NCBI RefSeq assembly: GCF_036961565.1
Contig: NZ_JBAMDD010000014.1
Location: 47,031 to 111,030 of the forward strand
DNA: 64,000 nt
Source: Chitinimonas sp036961565
GTDB lineage: Bacteria > Pseudomonadota > Gammaproteobacteria > Burkholderiales > Chitinimonadaceae
Direction of reading: 5' to 3'
The number at the start of each line of letters is the position of its first letter. Within the stretch, counting starts at the first letter, position 1. The notes beneath the pieces were generated by a model. That model made no database searches. It worked only from the letters and a program-made list of their open reading frames with translations, and was not told the origin of the DNA. Shown here one piece after another: positions 8,777-17,985 of this stretch. Position numbers and translations under genes: made by a program.

Positions 8777-8798
8777 TATCAACATGGAAGGAACTGCC

Positions 8799-9749
8799 AT
8801 GTCCAAGCGTGTCGTAACGCTGGCGCACTATTATACTGCGCCGGAAATCCAGCAGATGGCCGACAAGGTCGGCGACTCTCTCGAACTCTCGCTCTATGCC
8901 CGTGATGCCAATGCCGACGTGATCGTCTTTGCCGGCGTGCGCTTTATGGCAGAGACCGCCAAGATACTGAATCCCCAGGCCGAGGTCATACTGCCTGATG
9001 CGGGTTCTACCTGTTCCCTGGTGACACAGACTGATGTCAAGCGCCTCAAGGCCTGGCGCGACAAGCATGCCGACCATGTGCATGTGTCCTATATCAACAG
9101 CTCGGCCGAACACAAGGCCTTGAGCGACTGGATTGTCACCAGCCGTAATGTGGACGACATCATTGCCCACCTGTATGCCCAGGGCCAGAAGGTGATCTTT
9201 TCGCCCGACCGCAATATGGGCGCCTACCTGAACTACCAGTACGGCTACGACATGCCGCTCTGGAGTGCAGTGTGCGAGGTGCATGACAAGTTCAACGAAA
9301 CCGCACTGAACGAGGGCATGGCCGCCGTGGCAGGCCCAAGCTATCTGATTGCCCACCCGGAAAGCCCGCTGCCGGTGCTCAAGCGCGCTGACTACGTGGG
9401 CTCCACCAGCGGTATGCTGAACTGGGTGAAGCAGTTCGACCGCGAACCCGATGCCACCCTGTTTGTGGCAACCGAGGACGGGATACTCTACAACATGGGT
9501 CTGGCCCGGCCTGACCTGAAGATTGTGCAGGCCCCCATCTATGCGGGCTGCCAGTGCAATCAGTGCCCCTATATGAAGCTGAACAATGTCGAGCGGGTAC
9601 AGCGCGCGCAAGCCGGCGAAGGCACCCGTATCGATTACCTGAGCCCCGAGCAGATGGATGCCGCACGCTTGCCGATAGAGCGCATGCTGGCGTTCAGCGA
9701 GGCGCAGATGCGCCAAGCCAGGACGGCGCCGGCAGTAGTGCCTGCCTGA
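8799..9749 (+). CDS. nadA: Quinolinate synthase NadA
   Basis: NadA condenses iminoaspartate with dihydroxyacetone phosphate to quinolinate, using a [4Fe-4S] cluster, in de novo NAD synthesis. The 316-residue product has LAHYYTAPEIQQMAD at the N-terminus, GVRFMAETAKIL, a Cys in GSTCSL, VGSTSGML, and a CQCNQCPYMKLN segment. The three cluster cysteines are therefore represented. The start ATG 8799 has AAGGA six bases upstream; an in-frame ATG at 8784 has no such site. A terminator follows at 9773, separating it from the second NAD gene downstream. Confidence 0.94.
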   Translation: MSKRVVTLAHYYTAPEIQQMADKVGDSLELSLYARDANADVIVFAGVRFMAETAKILNPQAEVILPDAGSTCSLVTQTDVKRLKAWRDKHADHVHVSYINSSAEHKALSDWIVTSRNVDDIIAHLYAQGQKVIFSPDRNMGAYLNYQYGYDMPLWSAVCEVHDKFNETALNEGMAAVAGPSYLIAHPESPLPVLKRADYVGSTSGMLNWVKQFDREPDATLFVATEDGILYNMGLARPDLKIVQAPIYAGCQCNQCPYMKLNNVERVQRAQAGEGTRIDYLSPEQMDAARLPIERMLAFSEAQMRQARTAPAVVPA

Positions 9750-9772
9750 TATAGATAAATGAGTAAGGCCAA

Positions 9773-9797
9773 GGGCAGTGTGAACTGCCCTTTTTTT
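9773..9797 (+). terminator. Rho-independent terminator of nadA
   Basis: A perfect 7-bp stem GGGCAGT/ACTGCCC with a GTGA loop is followed directly by seven T (9791-9797), 23 bases after the nadA stop. Confidence 0.9.
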
Positions 9798-9896
9798 GCG
9801 TTGCTCAGCCCCCTCGCTGCTCGGTCTACTGCCGATGGCACCGGTGGGCGAGATGCGGTTCAACGCTGCCATGGCAAGATAAGCGACGTACATACC

Positions 9897-10970
9897 ATGC
9901 GTGAATTCGACTACCTGATCTTCATCGGCCGCTTCCAGCCTTTCCACAATGGCCATCTGTGGACCTTGCAGCATGCCCTGCAGCTGGCGGACAAGGTGAT
10001 CGTGCTGTGTGGCTCGGCCCGGCAGGCGCGCACACCCAATCATCCGTGGACGGTCGATGACCGCGAGCAGTTGATACGCATGTCGCTGTCGGACGAGGTG
10101 CAGGCCAGGGTGTTTGTCGTCGGCATCTCGGACCGCATGTATAACGACCAGCAATGGCTGACCGAGGTGCAGAACCTGGTTGACCGGGTGATCGCCGTGG
10201 ATAACTCCGACGTGGGTAGCCGGCAGGCGCAGTTCCGCATTGGCATCGTCGGGCCGCCACGGGGGGCCAAGAAGGGCAATGCCGAGTATCTGGACCTGTT
10301 CCCGCAGTGGCAGCGGGTGGAGGCGCCTGAGTTGCCTGATGTGCATGCCTCGCGCATACGCCATGCCTTTTTCGATCCGGACCGGGGCGACGATTGGCCG
10401 GGCTGTGCGGCGCTGCTGCCGGCACCGGTATTCAACTGGCTCAATGCCTTCCGCGCGGGTGAGACCTTTGCCAACCTGCAGGGCGAATACCTGTTCGTCA
10501 AACGCTATCGGCAGAGCTGGGCAACTGCGCCTTATCCACCTACCTTCGTGACGGTGGATGCGGTGGTCATCCACTCCGGTCATGTGCTGCTGGTGCGTCG
10601 CCGGTCTGCACCGGGCAAGGGCCTGTGGGCCTTGCCTGGGGGCTTTGTCACACCAGATGAGCGTATCAAGGATGCAGTGATACGGGAGCTCAAGGAAGAA
10701 ACCCGGCTCAAGGTGCCAGCGCCGGTATTGGCCGGCTCCATCCGCGCCAGCAGGGTGTTCGACCATCCCCAGCGCTCCCTGCGAGGGCGCACCATTACCC
10801 ATGCTTTCTTGATCGAACTGGCGCCAACCTCGGAGGGCCTGCCCAAGGTCAGGGGCGACGACGAGAGCGACCGGGCCAAGTGGATGCCGCTGTTCGAGTT
10901 CAATCGGATGGAAGAGCAACTGTATGAGGACCACTTCTATATCGTGAACTGGTTCCTGGGACAGGTCTGA
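9897..10970 (+). CDS. nadM: Bifunctional NMN adenylyltransferase/Nudix hydrolase
   Basis: Predicted to make NAD from NMN and ATP through its N-terminal domain and to hydrolyse a nucleotide such as ADP-ribose through its C-terminal domain. Residues 5-180 form the nucleotidyltransferase with FIGRFQPFHNGH (His17 and His20), and a late SRIRHAFF segment. Residues about 205-350 form a Nudix domain with the box starting at GGFVTPDE and ending RELKEETRL; the final glycine of the box is Arg here. The start at ATG 9897 lacks a clear ribosome-binding site. Its place after nadA fits NAD metabolism. Confidence 0.9.
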   Translation: MREFDYLIFIGRFQPFHNGHLWTLQHALQLADKVIVLCGSARQARTPNHPWTVDDREQLIRMSLSDEVQARVFVVGISDRMYNDQQWLTEVQNLVDRVIAVDNSDVGSRQAQFRIGIVGPPRGAKKGNAEYLDLFPQWQRVEAPELPDVHASRIRHAFFDPDRGDDWPGCAALLPAPVFNWLNAFRAGETFANLQGEYLFVKRYRQSWATAPYPPTFVTVDAVVIHSGHVLLVRRRSAPGKGLWALPGGFVTPDERIKDAVIRELKEETRLKVPAPVLAGSIRASRVFDHPQRSLRGRTITHAFLIELAPTSEGLPKVRGDDESDRAKWMPLFEFNRMEEQLYEDHFYIVNWFLGQV

Positions 10971-10993
10971 CGCTCCCTGCCTATACTGCCGCC

Positions 10994-11725
10994 ATGGAAC
11001 CGGGACGCATGTATCTATGGCGCGGCAGGGCGCTGGTGCTTGGGGTGGACAGCGACTCCACGCCGCATGCCCACCATGCGCTGCAACTGAGCCTGGCGCT
11101 GGAAGGCGCTTTCCGCCTGACCTTGCCAGACAGCAGCTCACGCATGGCCACGGCAGCCCTGTTCCTGCCGGGGCAGCCGCATAGGCTGGCGGCCAATGGC
11201 GCCTTGATGGCCCACCTGTTCATCGACCCCGGTCAGCGTTCGCTGGCGGACTGGCGCCGGGACGAGATACCAGCCGCGCTGCCTGCCGACCTGCTGGTGG
11301 CCTTGCGGGCAGCCTGGCATACCCCGCTTGCACTGACGGCCTGCGAGCCCCTGGTGGCACAGTGGCAGGATGCCTGGTTGCCCGGGTTCGACCGCGCACC
11401 CATACTGGACAGCCGGATTGCCCAGGCGCTGGCCCTGCTGGCGGAGGAGGGGGAGCTCACGGCCGAGTACCTGGCCGACACACTGCAGCTTTCGCAAAGC
11501 CGCTTCAGTCACCTGTTCAGCCAGCATACCGGCCTGCCTTTTCGCCGCTATGTGCTGTGGATGCGGCTGTTGGCCGCTGTGGCGCAGTTGGGTCGTGGCG
11601 GCAACCTCACCACGGCGGCGCATGCCGCCGGATTCGCTGATCTGGCCCATATGAGCCGGGTATTCCATGCCACTTTCGGGGTGGTGCCCTCCACCCTCAG
11701 CCGTGTCGCCATCGTGGCGGCGTAG
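10994..11725 (+). CDS. AraC-family transcriptional regulator
   Basis: A 243-residue regulator with an N-terminal cupin-like sensor (HAHHALQLSLALEG, about 25-45) and a C-terminal double helix-turn-helix (about 140-240) containing YLADTLQLSQSRFSHLFSQH and the second helix block HAAGFADLAHMSRVFHATFG. It starts 23 bases after nadM and could be read through from it, but its target is unknown. No ribosome-binding site stands out at ATG 10994. Confidence 0.9.
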   Translation: MEPGRMYLWRGRALVLGVDSDSTPHAHHALQLSLALEGAFRLTLPDSSSRMATAALFLPGQPHRLAANGALMAHLFIDPGQRSLADWRRDEIPAALPADLLVALRAAWHTPLALTACEPLVAQWQDAWLPGFDRAPILDSRIAQALALLAEEGELTAEYLADTLQLSQSRFSHLFSQHTGLPFRRYVLWMRLLAAVAQLGRGGNLTTAAHAAGFADLAHMSRVFHATFGVVPSTLSRVAIVAA

Positions 11726-11794
11726 CGGAATCATTCAAGCCCGGCCAGGGGCTGGCGCGCTACATTGTGTCTTCATACCAAGAGGAGGCAGCCC

Positions 11795-12217
11795 ATGAGC
11801 GCCATAGACCAGTTGTTCGACCGTTATGGTGAGAGCCATCAAAACCCCTTCAACAAACGTGTGCATTGGGTGTGCGTGCCGCTGATCACCTTCAGCCTGC
11901 TGGGCCTGCTGTGGGCGGTGACGCCCTGGCTGGCCATCGGTTTCAGCCTGCTGTCGCTGACCTACTACCTGCGCCTGTCGCCACCCATTGCCCTGGGCAT
12001 GCTGCTGGTGGCCGGCAGCATGCTGCTGCTGCTGTCACGGCTGCCCTATGTGCTGGAAGTCAGCCTCACCATCTTTGTGCTGGCCTGGATAGGTCAGTTC
12101 ATCGGCCACAAGGTAGAGGGCAAGAAACCATCGTTCTTCGAAGACATCAAGTTTCTGCTGGTGGGGCCGGCCTGGCTGCTGGGTTTCATCTATCGCCAGT
12201 ACCGTATTGCCTATTGA
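11795..12217 (+). CDS. DUF962/Mpo1-like membrane protein
   Basis: A 140-residue integral membrane protein of the DUF962 (YGL010w/Mpo1-like) family, whose yeast member acts in fatty acid alpha-oxidation. The N-terminus YGESHQNPFNKRVHWVCVPL is typical, with a conserved second histidine block GQFIGHKVEGKKPSFFED near the C-terminus. Four hydrophobic segments are visible. ATG 11795 follows a strong AGAGGAGG. The bacterial substrate is not established. It ends at a bidirectional terminator. Confidence 0.85.
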   Translation: MSAIDQLFDRYGESHQNPFNKRVHWVCVPLITFSLLGLLWAVTPWLAIGFSLLSLTYYLRLSPPIALGMLLVAGSMLLLLSRLPYVLEVSLTIFVLAWIGQFIGHKVEGKKPSFFEDIKFLLVGPAWLLGFIYRQYRIAY

Positions 12218-12256
12218 GCGGTCGCCCGTAGCACGCAGCACAGTAGCACGCAACAC

Positions 12257-12294
12257 AAAGCAAACAGCCCTGCAATGGCAGGGCTGTTTGCTTT
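12257..12294. terminator. Bidirectional Rho-independent terminator
   Basis: A perfect 17-bp stem (12257-12273 and 12278-12294) with loop AATG; arms begin AAAGCAAAC and end GTTTGCTTT. It lies between the convergent DUF962 gene and the GGDEF-EAL gene and would serve both. Confidence 0.92.
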
Positions 12295-12305
12295 GCTACG
12301 GTTGG

Positions 12306-14441
12306 CTACCATTGCCTGCGCTGGGCAATCAGGGCTGTGGCATCGGCGGCCGGTAGGGGTTTGGCAAAGTAATAGCCCTGGGCGAAATCGCAAGCCATCT
12401 CGCGTAGGGCGGCCAACTGCTCGGCGGTTTCCACGCCTTCGGCTATCACCGCCATGCCCAGGTTACGGGCCAGCAGCACAATGGCGCGTACGATTTCGCG
12501 GCTGAAGTGGTCACCGGTGATCTGGCGCACGAAAGAGCCATCTATCTTCAATACATTGGAAGGGAAGCGGTGCAGATAGGACAGTGAGGAATAGCCGGTG
12601 CCGAAGTCATCCATCAGTATCTGTATGCCGCGCGCCCGGATGGCTTCCAGCATGCCTATGGTGGCATCGGTATTGTCCATCAGGATGCTTTCGGTAATCT
12701 CCAGCTCCAGCCTGCCGGCTTCTATCCCTGCATTGCTGATGGCGAAATCGATCTGCTCAACCAGGTTGGGTTGATTGAACTGCTTGACCGACAGGTTGAC
12801 ACTGACCCGCAGCATCAGGTCGGGGAAGGCCTGCTGCCATTCGGCCACCTGCAGGGCCGAGGTTTCCAGCATCTGCCGGCCGATTTCGTTGATCAGGCCG
12901 ATTTCCTCAGACAGCGGAATGAACTCGGCTGGGCTGACCAGCCGGCCATCAGGCTGGCGCCAGCGCACCAGCGCCTCAAATGCCGCGATATTGCCGCTGT
13001 TGAGATCGACGATGGGCTGGAAGTAGGGCAGGAACTCCTGCGCGGCCAGGGCCCGGCGCATCTCCTGTTCCATCTTGAGCGCGCGCAGCATGGTGCCCTG
13101 CATGGCCCGGTCGAACACCTCCAGCTTGCCACGTCCGCGCTGCTTGGCGCGGTGCATGGCGGTATCTGCGTCCCGTATCATCTCTTCGGGGTGGGAGTAA
13201 CCACCCGATGAGAGGGCGATGCCCACGCGGGCGCCGGGATAGACCTCGTGGCCTTCCAGGTCTATGGGTTTGGCCAACTCGGTCAGCATGGCCTCGGTAA
13301 AGCGCAGGGCCTCGGAGGGGTCCTCGATGGCATCGAGCAGGATGGCGAATTCATCGCCACCAAAGCGCGCCACCACATCACCGGGTCGTTGCACCTGGCC
13401 CAGGCGCTCGGCGGTGACGCGCAGGATGCGGTCGCCAGTGGCGTGGCCAAAGCTGTCGTTGATATAGCGGAAGCGCTCCAGGTTAAGGCAGAGCACGGCG
13501 CAGAGATAATCGGGGTCGCGCGTGGCGTGGCCCAGCGAAAAGCCCAGGAAATCGGTAAACATGGCGCGGTTGGCGAGGCCGGTAAGGCTGTCATGCAGGG
13601 CGTCGTACAGCATCTGCTCTTCGGCCCGCTTGCGCTCCGTGATATCGGTCAGCGAACCGGCCATGCGGAATGCTAGCCCGGTATCGGGATCTATCATGGC
13701 CATGCCGCGGGTCAGCATCCAGCGCCAGCTGCCGTCCTTGTGGCGCATGCGATGCTCGGCCTCGAAGTGCGGTGTTTCACCCTTCAGATGCTGTATCAGT
13801 TGCAGGCGCAGGCCTTCGCTTTCGTCCGGGTGGGTCAACGCCAGCCAGGTCTCGGGCACGGGGTCCAGCAGCTCGGCTTCGTCATAGCCCAGCATGGCTT
13901 TCCAGCGTGGCGAGAAATAGATGCTGTCTTCGCGGATATTCCAGTCCCACAGGCCATCGTTGGCGCCGCGTATGGCCAGTTCATAGCGCTCCTGGCTTTC
14001 GCGCAGGGCCAGCTCGGCCTGACGCTTGGCGCGGCGGTTGCCGGTCTCGCGCAGTTCACGCTCCACCACGCTGGCCAGCCGCTTGAGGTGGGTCTTGAGG
14101 ATGAAGTCGTTGACACCAGCCTTCATCATGGCCACGGCGGATTCTTCGCCTATGGTACCGGTGACGACGATAAAGGGGATGATCTGGCCATGCTCACGGA
14201 AGACCTTGAGGGCTTCCTGGGCGGAAAACTGCGGCATGGAGTAATCGGACAGGACCAGATCCCAATTACCCTTGTCCAGGGCGGCACGCATATCCTCTGG
14301 CGTATCCACCCGTTGGTAATTGACGGCAAATCCCTGGCGGCGCAGGGCGAGCACATTCAGCAGTGCGTCGTCTTCCGAATCATCGACGACCAGCACCGAG
14401 AGGGTTTTATCCAGCAGGTTGGATTCGTCCATGTGGATCAA
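12306..14441 (-). CDS. REC-PAS-GGDEF-EAL c-di-GMP signalling protein
   Basis: A 711-residue response regulator combining a receiver (about 14-130, Asp66 in LSDYSMP), a PAS/PAC domain (about 148-272), a GGDEF domain (about 280-440) with GGDEF at 361-365, and an EAL domain (about 455-705) with EAL at 489-491, LEITESILM and DDFGTGYSS. The metal-binding aspartate that usually occurs in L-D-L-D-R-F is Asn320 (LNLERF), so cyclase activity may be weak while the EAL domain looks intact. Start is TTG 14441, which has AGGGG nine bases upstream; ATG 14432 is the alternative. It follows the small receiver gene by 6 bases. Confidence 0.92.
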   Translation of the reverse strand: MIHMDESNLLDKTLSVLVVDDSEDDALLNVLALRRQGFAVNYQRVDTPEDMRAALDKGNWDLVLSDYSMPQFSAQEALKVFREHGQIIPFIVVTGTIGEESAVAMMKAGVNDFILKTHLKRLASVVERELRETGNRRAKRQAELALRESQERYELAIRGANDGLWDWNIREDSIYFSPRWKAMLGYDEAELLDPVPETWLALTHPDESEGLRLQLIQHLKGETPHFEAEHRMRHKDGSWRWMLTRGMAMIDPDTGLAFRMAGSLTDITERKRAEEQMLYDALHDSLTGLANRAMFTDFLGFSLGHATRDPDYLCAVLCLNLERFRYINDSFGHATGDRILRVTAERLGQVQRPGDVVARFGGDEFAILLDAIEDPSEALRFTEAMLTELAKPIDLEGHEVYPGARVGIALSSGGYSHPEEMIRDADTAMHRAKQRGRGKLEVFDRAMQGTMLRALKMEQEMRRALAAQEFLPYFQPIVDLNSGNIAAFEALVRWRQPDGRLVSPAEFIPLSEEIGLINEIGRQMLETSALQVAEWQQAFPDLMLRVSVNLSVKQFNQPNLVEQIDFAISNAGIEAGRLELEITESILMDNTDATIGMLEAIRARGIQILMDDFGTGYSSLSYLHRFPSNVLKIDGSFVRQITGDHFSREIVRAIVLLARNLGMAVIAEGVETAEQLAALREMACDFAQGYYFAKPLPAADATALIAQRRQW

Positions 14442-14447
14442 CAGCGC

Positions 14448-14882
14448 TTACCCCTGCACCGGCTCGTTCAGCATCAACCAGTAGATGCCTACCTGTTTGA
14501 CGACTTCCATGAACTGCATGAAATCAACCGGCTTGCGGATATAGCTGTTGGCCCCCAGGCTGTAGCTTTTGACCAGGTCGTCTTCTTCCTTCGAGGTGGT
14601 CAGCACCACCACCGGGATCAGGCGGGTGGATTCATTGCTGCGTATCTGGCGCAGGACCTCGATGCCGTTGAGCTTGGGGAGCTTGATATCCAGCAGTATC
14701 AGCACCGGCAGTTCACTGACATCACGACCGGTATGGCTACCCTGCCCATACAGATAGTCGATGGCCTCCTGCCCGTCGCGCGCCACCACGATGGGATTCT
14801 GTATGCCGTTCTTGCCGAAGGCCCGTATGGTCAGCGCTTCGTCATCCGGGTTGTCTTCAACCAGCAATATCGGGGTTTGCAT
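14448..14882 (-). CDS. Single-domain response regulator, Rcp1-like
   Basis: A 144-residue stand-alone receiver of the type paired with phytochrome or hybrid kinases: ILLVEDNPDDEALTIRAF at the N-terminus, phospho-acceptor in LILLDIKLPKLNG, LTTSKEEDD and a YIRKPVD lysine. It immediately precedes the REC-PAS-GGDEF-EAL gene on the minus strand and is probably co-transcribed, passing or buffering phosphate for the same unknown kinase. Confidence 0.93.
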   Translation of the reverse strand: MQTPILLVEDNPDDEALTIRAFGKNGIQNPIVVARDGQEAIDYLYGQGSHTGRDVSELPVLILLDIKLPKLNGIEVLRQIRSNESTRLIPVVVLTTSKEEDDLVKSYSLGANSYIRKPVDFMQFMEVVKQVGIYWLMLNEPVQG

Positions 14883-15026
14883 GCTGCCTTCCTGTTGGCG
14901 GCGCTACGCCGCCGTTATAAGGGGAATCGCTTGAACACTAGACCACAGCAGGCTTGCAGGGCAAGCGCGGGCTGGACTTGCTGGCATATTTATTCATCGG
15001 GCAGGGAAGGTATCCCGCCAAAAGGA

Positions 15027-15048
15027 GGGGGCGCTTTATAGCGCCCCC
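15027..15048 (-). terminator. Terminator of pepN
   Basis: A perfect 9-bp hairpin GGGGGCGCT/AGCGCCCCC with a TTAT loop lies 12 bases past the pepN stop; on the minus strand it is followed by TCCTTTT, a moderate T tract. Confidence 0.8.
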
Positions 15049-15060
15049 ATCCATCATGCC

Positions 15061-17709
15061 TTATTGCAGGTTCTTCGAAACAATCTCATACACATCGCGT
15101 GACAGACCGGCATGGGCGGCCACCCGCTCCAGCGCGGCACGCATATGGGCGCGGCGCACCGGTTCCAGCTTCTTCCAGCGGTTGAAGCTGCCTGCCAGTC
15201 GGGCTGCAACCTGTGGGTTGAGCTTGTCCACGGCCAGCAGGGTGTCGGCGGCAAATTCATAACCGCTGCCATCAATGGCGTGGAAGCCTGCCAGGTTGTT
15301 GTGCACAAAGGCACCAATCAAGGAACGCACCTTGTTGGGGTTGGTCAGGGCAAATGCGGGGTGCTGCATCAATGCCTTGATCTTGGCTACTACGCCCAGG
15401 CGACGGCTGCCGGCTTGCAGGGTGAACCACTTGTCCATCACCAGCGCTTCATCGGCCCACTTGCTGGCAAAGCTGGCCAGGGCGGCATCGCCTTCGGGCC
15501 AGTTCACCAGGCAGGCGAGGGCGGCCTGGGCATCGGTCATGTTGTTGGCCTCGGCAAACTGGCGTTCGGCCAGTTCCATCAGGCCGCTTTCGTCCAGCTC
15601 GGACAGATAGGCCAGGGCGATGTTCTTGAGCGAGCGGCGGGCGACTGCGGCGGCTTCGTACTGGTAGGCACCGCTATCCTGCATGCGGGTGTAGGCCGCC
15701 TTGAACTCGCTGCGCAAGGCACGGGCCAGACCCAGCTTCATGGCTTCGCGGCCCGCCCGGATGGCGTCGGGGTCGATCTCGCTCTGCTGGTCGGCCAGAT
15801 AGGTTTCGGCCGGCAGGGTCAGCATCAGGGCGACCAGGGCCGGGTCCAGGCTTTCGTCGGCCAGTACGCGGCGCATGGCGGCCACGAAATCATCCTTCAG
15901 CACCAATTCACCATCGCTGCGGGCGGCATCGATCAGGCCTTGCAGGTCTTGCAACATCAAGGTCTGGCCGGCCTCCCAGCGGCAGAACGCATCGCTGTCG
16001 TGGGCCAGCAGGTGCACCAGCTGCGGCCGACTGTAGGGGAAGTCCAGCTTCACCGGGGCCGAGAAATTGCGCAACAAGGACGGCACGGGTTCCACCGCGA
16101 CGTTGATGAACTGGAAGGTCTGGCTGGCCTCCTTGACCGACAGCACGCGGCTACCGGCAATTGCCTCGGCTTCGCCGGCCAGTTGCAAGGGCAGGTCGGC
16201 GCCATCTGGGCCGACCAGGCCGAGCGCCAGGGGGATATGGAAGGGCAGCTTTTCGGCCTGGCCTGGCGTGGCCGGGCAGCTCTGGCTGACTTCCAGGGTA
16301 TAGGTTTGCGCGGCAGCATCGTATTGGCCGCGTACACGCAGTACTGGGGTGCCGGCCTGAGAGTACCAGCGGGCGAACTGGCCCAGGTCGTAGTCGTTGG
16401 CATCGGCCATGGCGGCGCGGAAGTCGTCGCAGGTGACGGCCTGGCCATCGTGGCGCTTGAAGTAGAGGTCCATGCCCTTGCGGAAGCCATCGCGGCCCAG
16501 CAGGGTCTGGTACATGCGCACCACTTCGGCGCCTTTTTCGTACACTGTCACCGTGTAGAAATTATTGATCTCGATATAGCTCTCGGGCCGGATGGGGTGG
16601 GCCATGGGGCCGGCATCCTCGGCAAACTGATGGGTGCGCAGGGTACGCACAGCGTCAATGCGGCAGACTTCGGCGCTGCCCATGTCGGCCGAGAACTCCT
16701 GGTCGCGGAAGACGGTGAGGCCTTCCTTCAGCGACAGCTGGAACCAGTCGCGGCAGGTGACGCGGTTGCCGGTCCAGTTGTGGAAGTATTCATGGGCGAT
16801 CACGGCTTCAATACCATCGAAATCCAGGTCGGTGGCGGTGTCGGCGCGGGCCAGCACATACTTGGTATTGAAGATGTTGAGACCTTTGTTCTCCATGGCG
16901 CCCATATTGAAGTCGCCCACGGCGACGATCATATAGGTGTCAAGGTCGTATTCCAGGCCATAGCGCTGCTCGTCCCACTGCATGGATTTCTTGACCGAGC
17001 TCATGGCGTGCGCGCACTTGTCGAGGTCGGCAGGTTCAACCCAGATTTCCAGTGCCACTTCGCGGCCCGAGGCGGTGGTGTAGCGATCGGCCAGCAGCGA
17101 CAGCTTGCCGGCGACCAGAGCGAACAGATAGGCTGGTTTTTTGAACGGGTCTACCCACTTTACCCAGTGGCGGTTGCGGTCCAGAGTGCCTTCACCCACC
17201 TTGTTGCCGTTGGAGAGCAACACCGGCCACTTCTGCTTGTCGGCCACGATGGTTGTGCTGAAGCGCGCCATCACATCGGGACGATCCAGGTAGTAGGTGA
17301 TCTTGCGGAAGCCCTCGGCCTCGCATTGGCTGTAAAAATTGGCGCCCGAGCGATACAGGCCGTTGAGACTGGTATTGGTCTCGGGGTGGATGACGGTCAC
17401 GATCTCGAGGATGGCGTTGTCCGGCATGGCGGCAATCGACAGCGAATCGGCATCCAGCTCATAGCGGCTGCCGTCCAGCAGCTCCCCATCGAGCTTGACC
17501 GATTCCAGCTCCAGCTCGCGGCCGTCGAGCTTGAGTGCGGCGCGGGCATCGGGGTGGGCCGGGTTACGGTGCAGCACCAAGCGCGAGGTTACACGGGTAT
17601 GGTCCTCTTCCAGATCAAAGGTCAGGTCGACCTTGTCGATCAGGAAGCTGGGCGGTGTGTAATCCTTCAGTTGGATGGGCTGGGGAGTCGTTGCGTCGAG
17701 TTTGGCCAT
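15061..17709 (-). CDS. pepN: Aminopeptidase N (M1 family)
   Basis: A broad-specificity zinc aminopeptidase of the cytoplasm. The 882-residue product matches the size of gammaproteobacterial PepN and shows the exopeptidase motif GAMEN (270-274), the zinc motif HEYFH (306-310) with the third ligand Glu329 in LKEG, and a following DQEFSADM block. The C-terminal superhelical region is present. I chose ATG 17709 because family members begin near here; the frame runs open 51 codons upstream but into the divergent promoter region of cysI, so an upstream start is unlikely. Confidence 0.96.
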   Translation of the reverse strand: MAKLDATTPQPIQLKDYTPPSFLIDKVDLTFDLEEDHTRVTSRLVLHRNPAHPDARAALKLDGRELELESVKLDGELLDGSRYELDADSLSIAAMPDNAILEIVTVIHPETNTSLNGLYRSGANFYSQCEAEGFRKITYYLDRPDVMARFSTTIVADKQKWPVLLSNGNKVGEGTLDRNRHWVKWVDPFKKPAYLFALVAGKLSLLADRYTTASGREVALEIWVEPADLDKCAHAMSSVKKSMQWDEQRYGLEYDLDTYMIVAVGDFNMGAMENKGLNIFNTKYVLARADTATDLDFDGIEAVIAHEYFHNWTGNRVTCRDWFQLSLKEGLTVFRDQEFSADMGSAEVCRIDAVRTLRTHQFAEDAGPMAHPIRPESYIEINNFYTVTVYEKGAEVVRMYQTLLGRDGFRKGMDLYFKRHDGQAVTCDDFRAAMADANDYDLGQFARWYSQAGTPVLRVRGQYDAAAQTYTLEVSQSCPATPGQAEKLPFHIPLALGLVGPDGADLPLQLAGEAEAIAGSRVLSVKEASQTFQFINVAVEPVPSLLRNFSAPVKLDFPYSRPQLVHLLAHDSDAFCRWEAGQTLMLQDLQGLIDAARSDGELVLKDDFVAAMRRVLADESLDPALVALMLTLPAETYLADQQSEIDPDAIRAGREAMKLGLARALRSEFKAAYTRMQDSGAYQYEAAAVARRSLKNIALAYLSELDESGLMELAERQFAEANNMTDAQAALACLVNWPEGDAALASFASKWADEALVMDKWFTLQAGSRRLGVVAKIKALMQHPAFALTNPNKVRSLIGAFVHNNLAGFHAIDGSGYEFAADTLLAVDKLNPQVAARLAGSFNRWKKLEPVRRAHMRAALERVAAHAGLSRDVYEIVSKNLQ

Positions 17710-17905
17710 GGTGGTCTCAGGCTGCGGCATGACGGCAGGATCACTGCCATCATGCCAGGGGAAATAACGTAAACGCTCGATTATAAACCCGACCGGGCTT
17801 TCTGTTCTTGCCCAGTATTTCCGTCTATAGGCGAGTGGGGGAAACCCTCGCTGCAGCGACAAGGCGAAACGACTTTGAACGGACTCTTATATGCAGGTCG
17901 TGCGA

Positions 17906-17938
17906 TATGAATAGATGTAAACGTTCGTTATTCGCATA
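17906..17938 (+). promoter_or_regulatory. Inverted-repeat operator upstream of cysI
   Basis: An imperfect inverted repeat TATGAATA (17906-17913) and TTATTCGCATA (17928-17938) flanks an ACGTTCG centre, 48 bases before the cysI start and near the likely divergent pepN promoter. CysB-type activators control sulfite reductase genes in related bacteria, so this is a candidate CysB site; that is inference. Confidence 0.45.
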
Positions 17939-17985
17939 AGGCTGTGCTGTTATTCTGCAATGCTCCGCATAGGTGGCTTCCCGAC

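Noticed and set aside
8586..8798. A known NAD riboswitch before nadA
   Set aside because: The hairpins do not match an aptamer I can recognise; kept only as a structured-leader candidate.
8595..11141. 848-residue minus-strand open frame
   Set aside because: Covers nadA and nadM in antisense; both of those have secure motifs and ribosome-binding or domain support.
13740..15041. 433-residue plus-strand open frame
   Set aside because: Antisense to the GGDEF-EAL protein and the small receiver gene, no independent support.
15112..17772. 886-residue plus-strand open frame opposite pepN
   Set aside because: It lies entirely opposite the pepN gene, whose GAMEN and HEXXH motifs are intact; the sequence has the Gly/Val-rich look of a high-GC antisense frame and no family motif.
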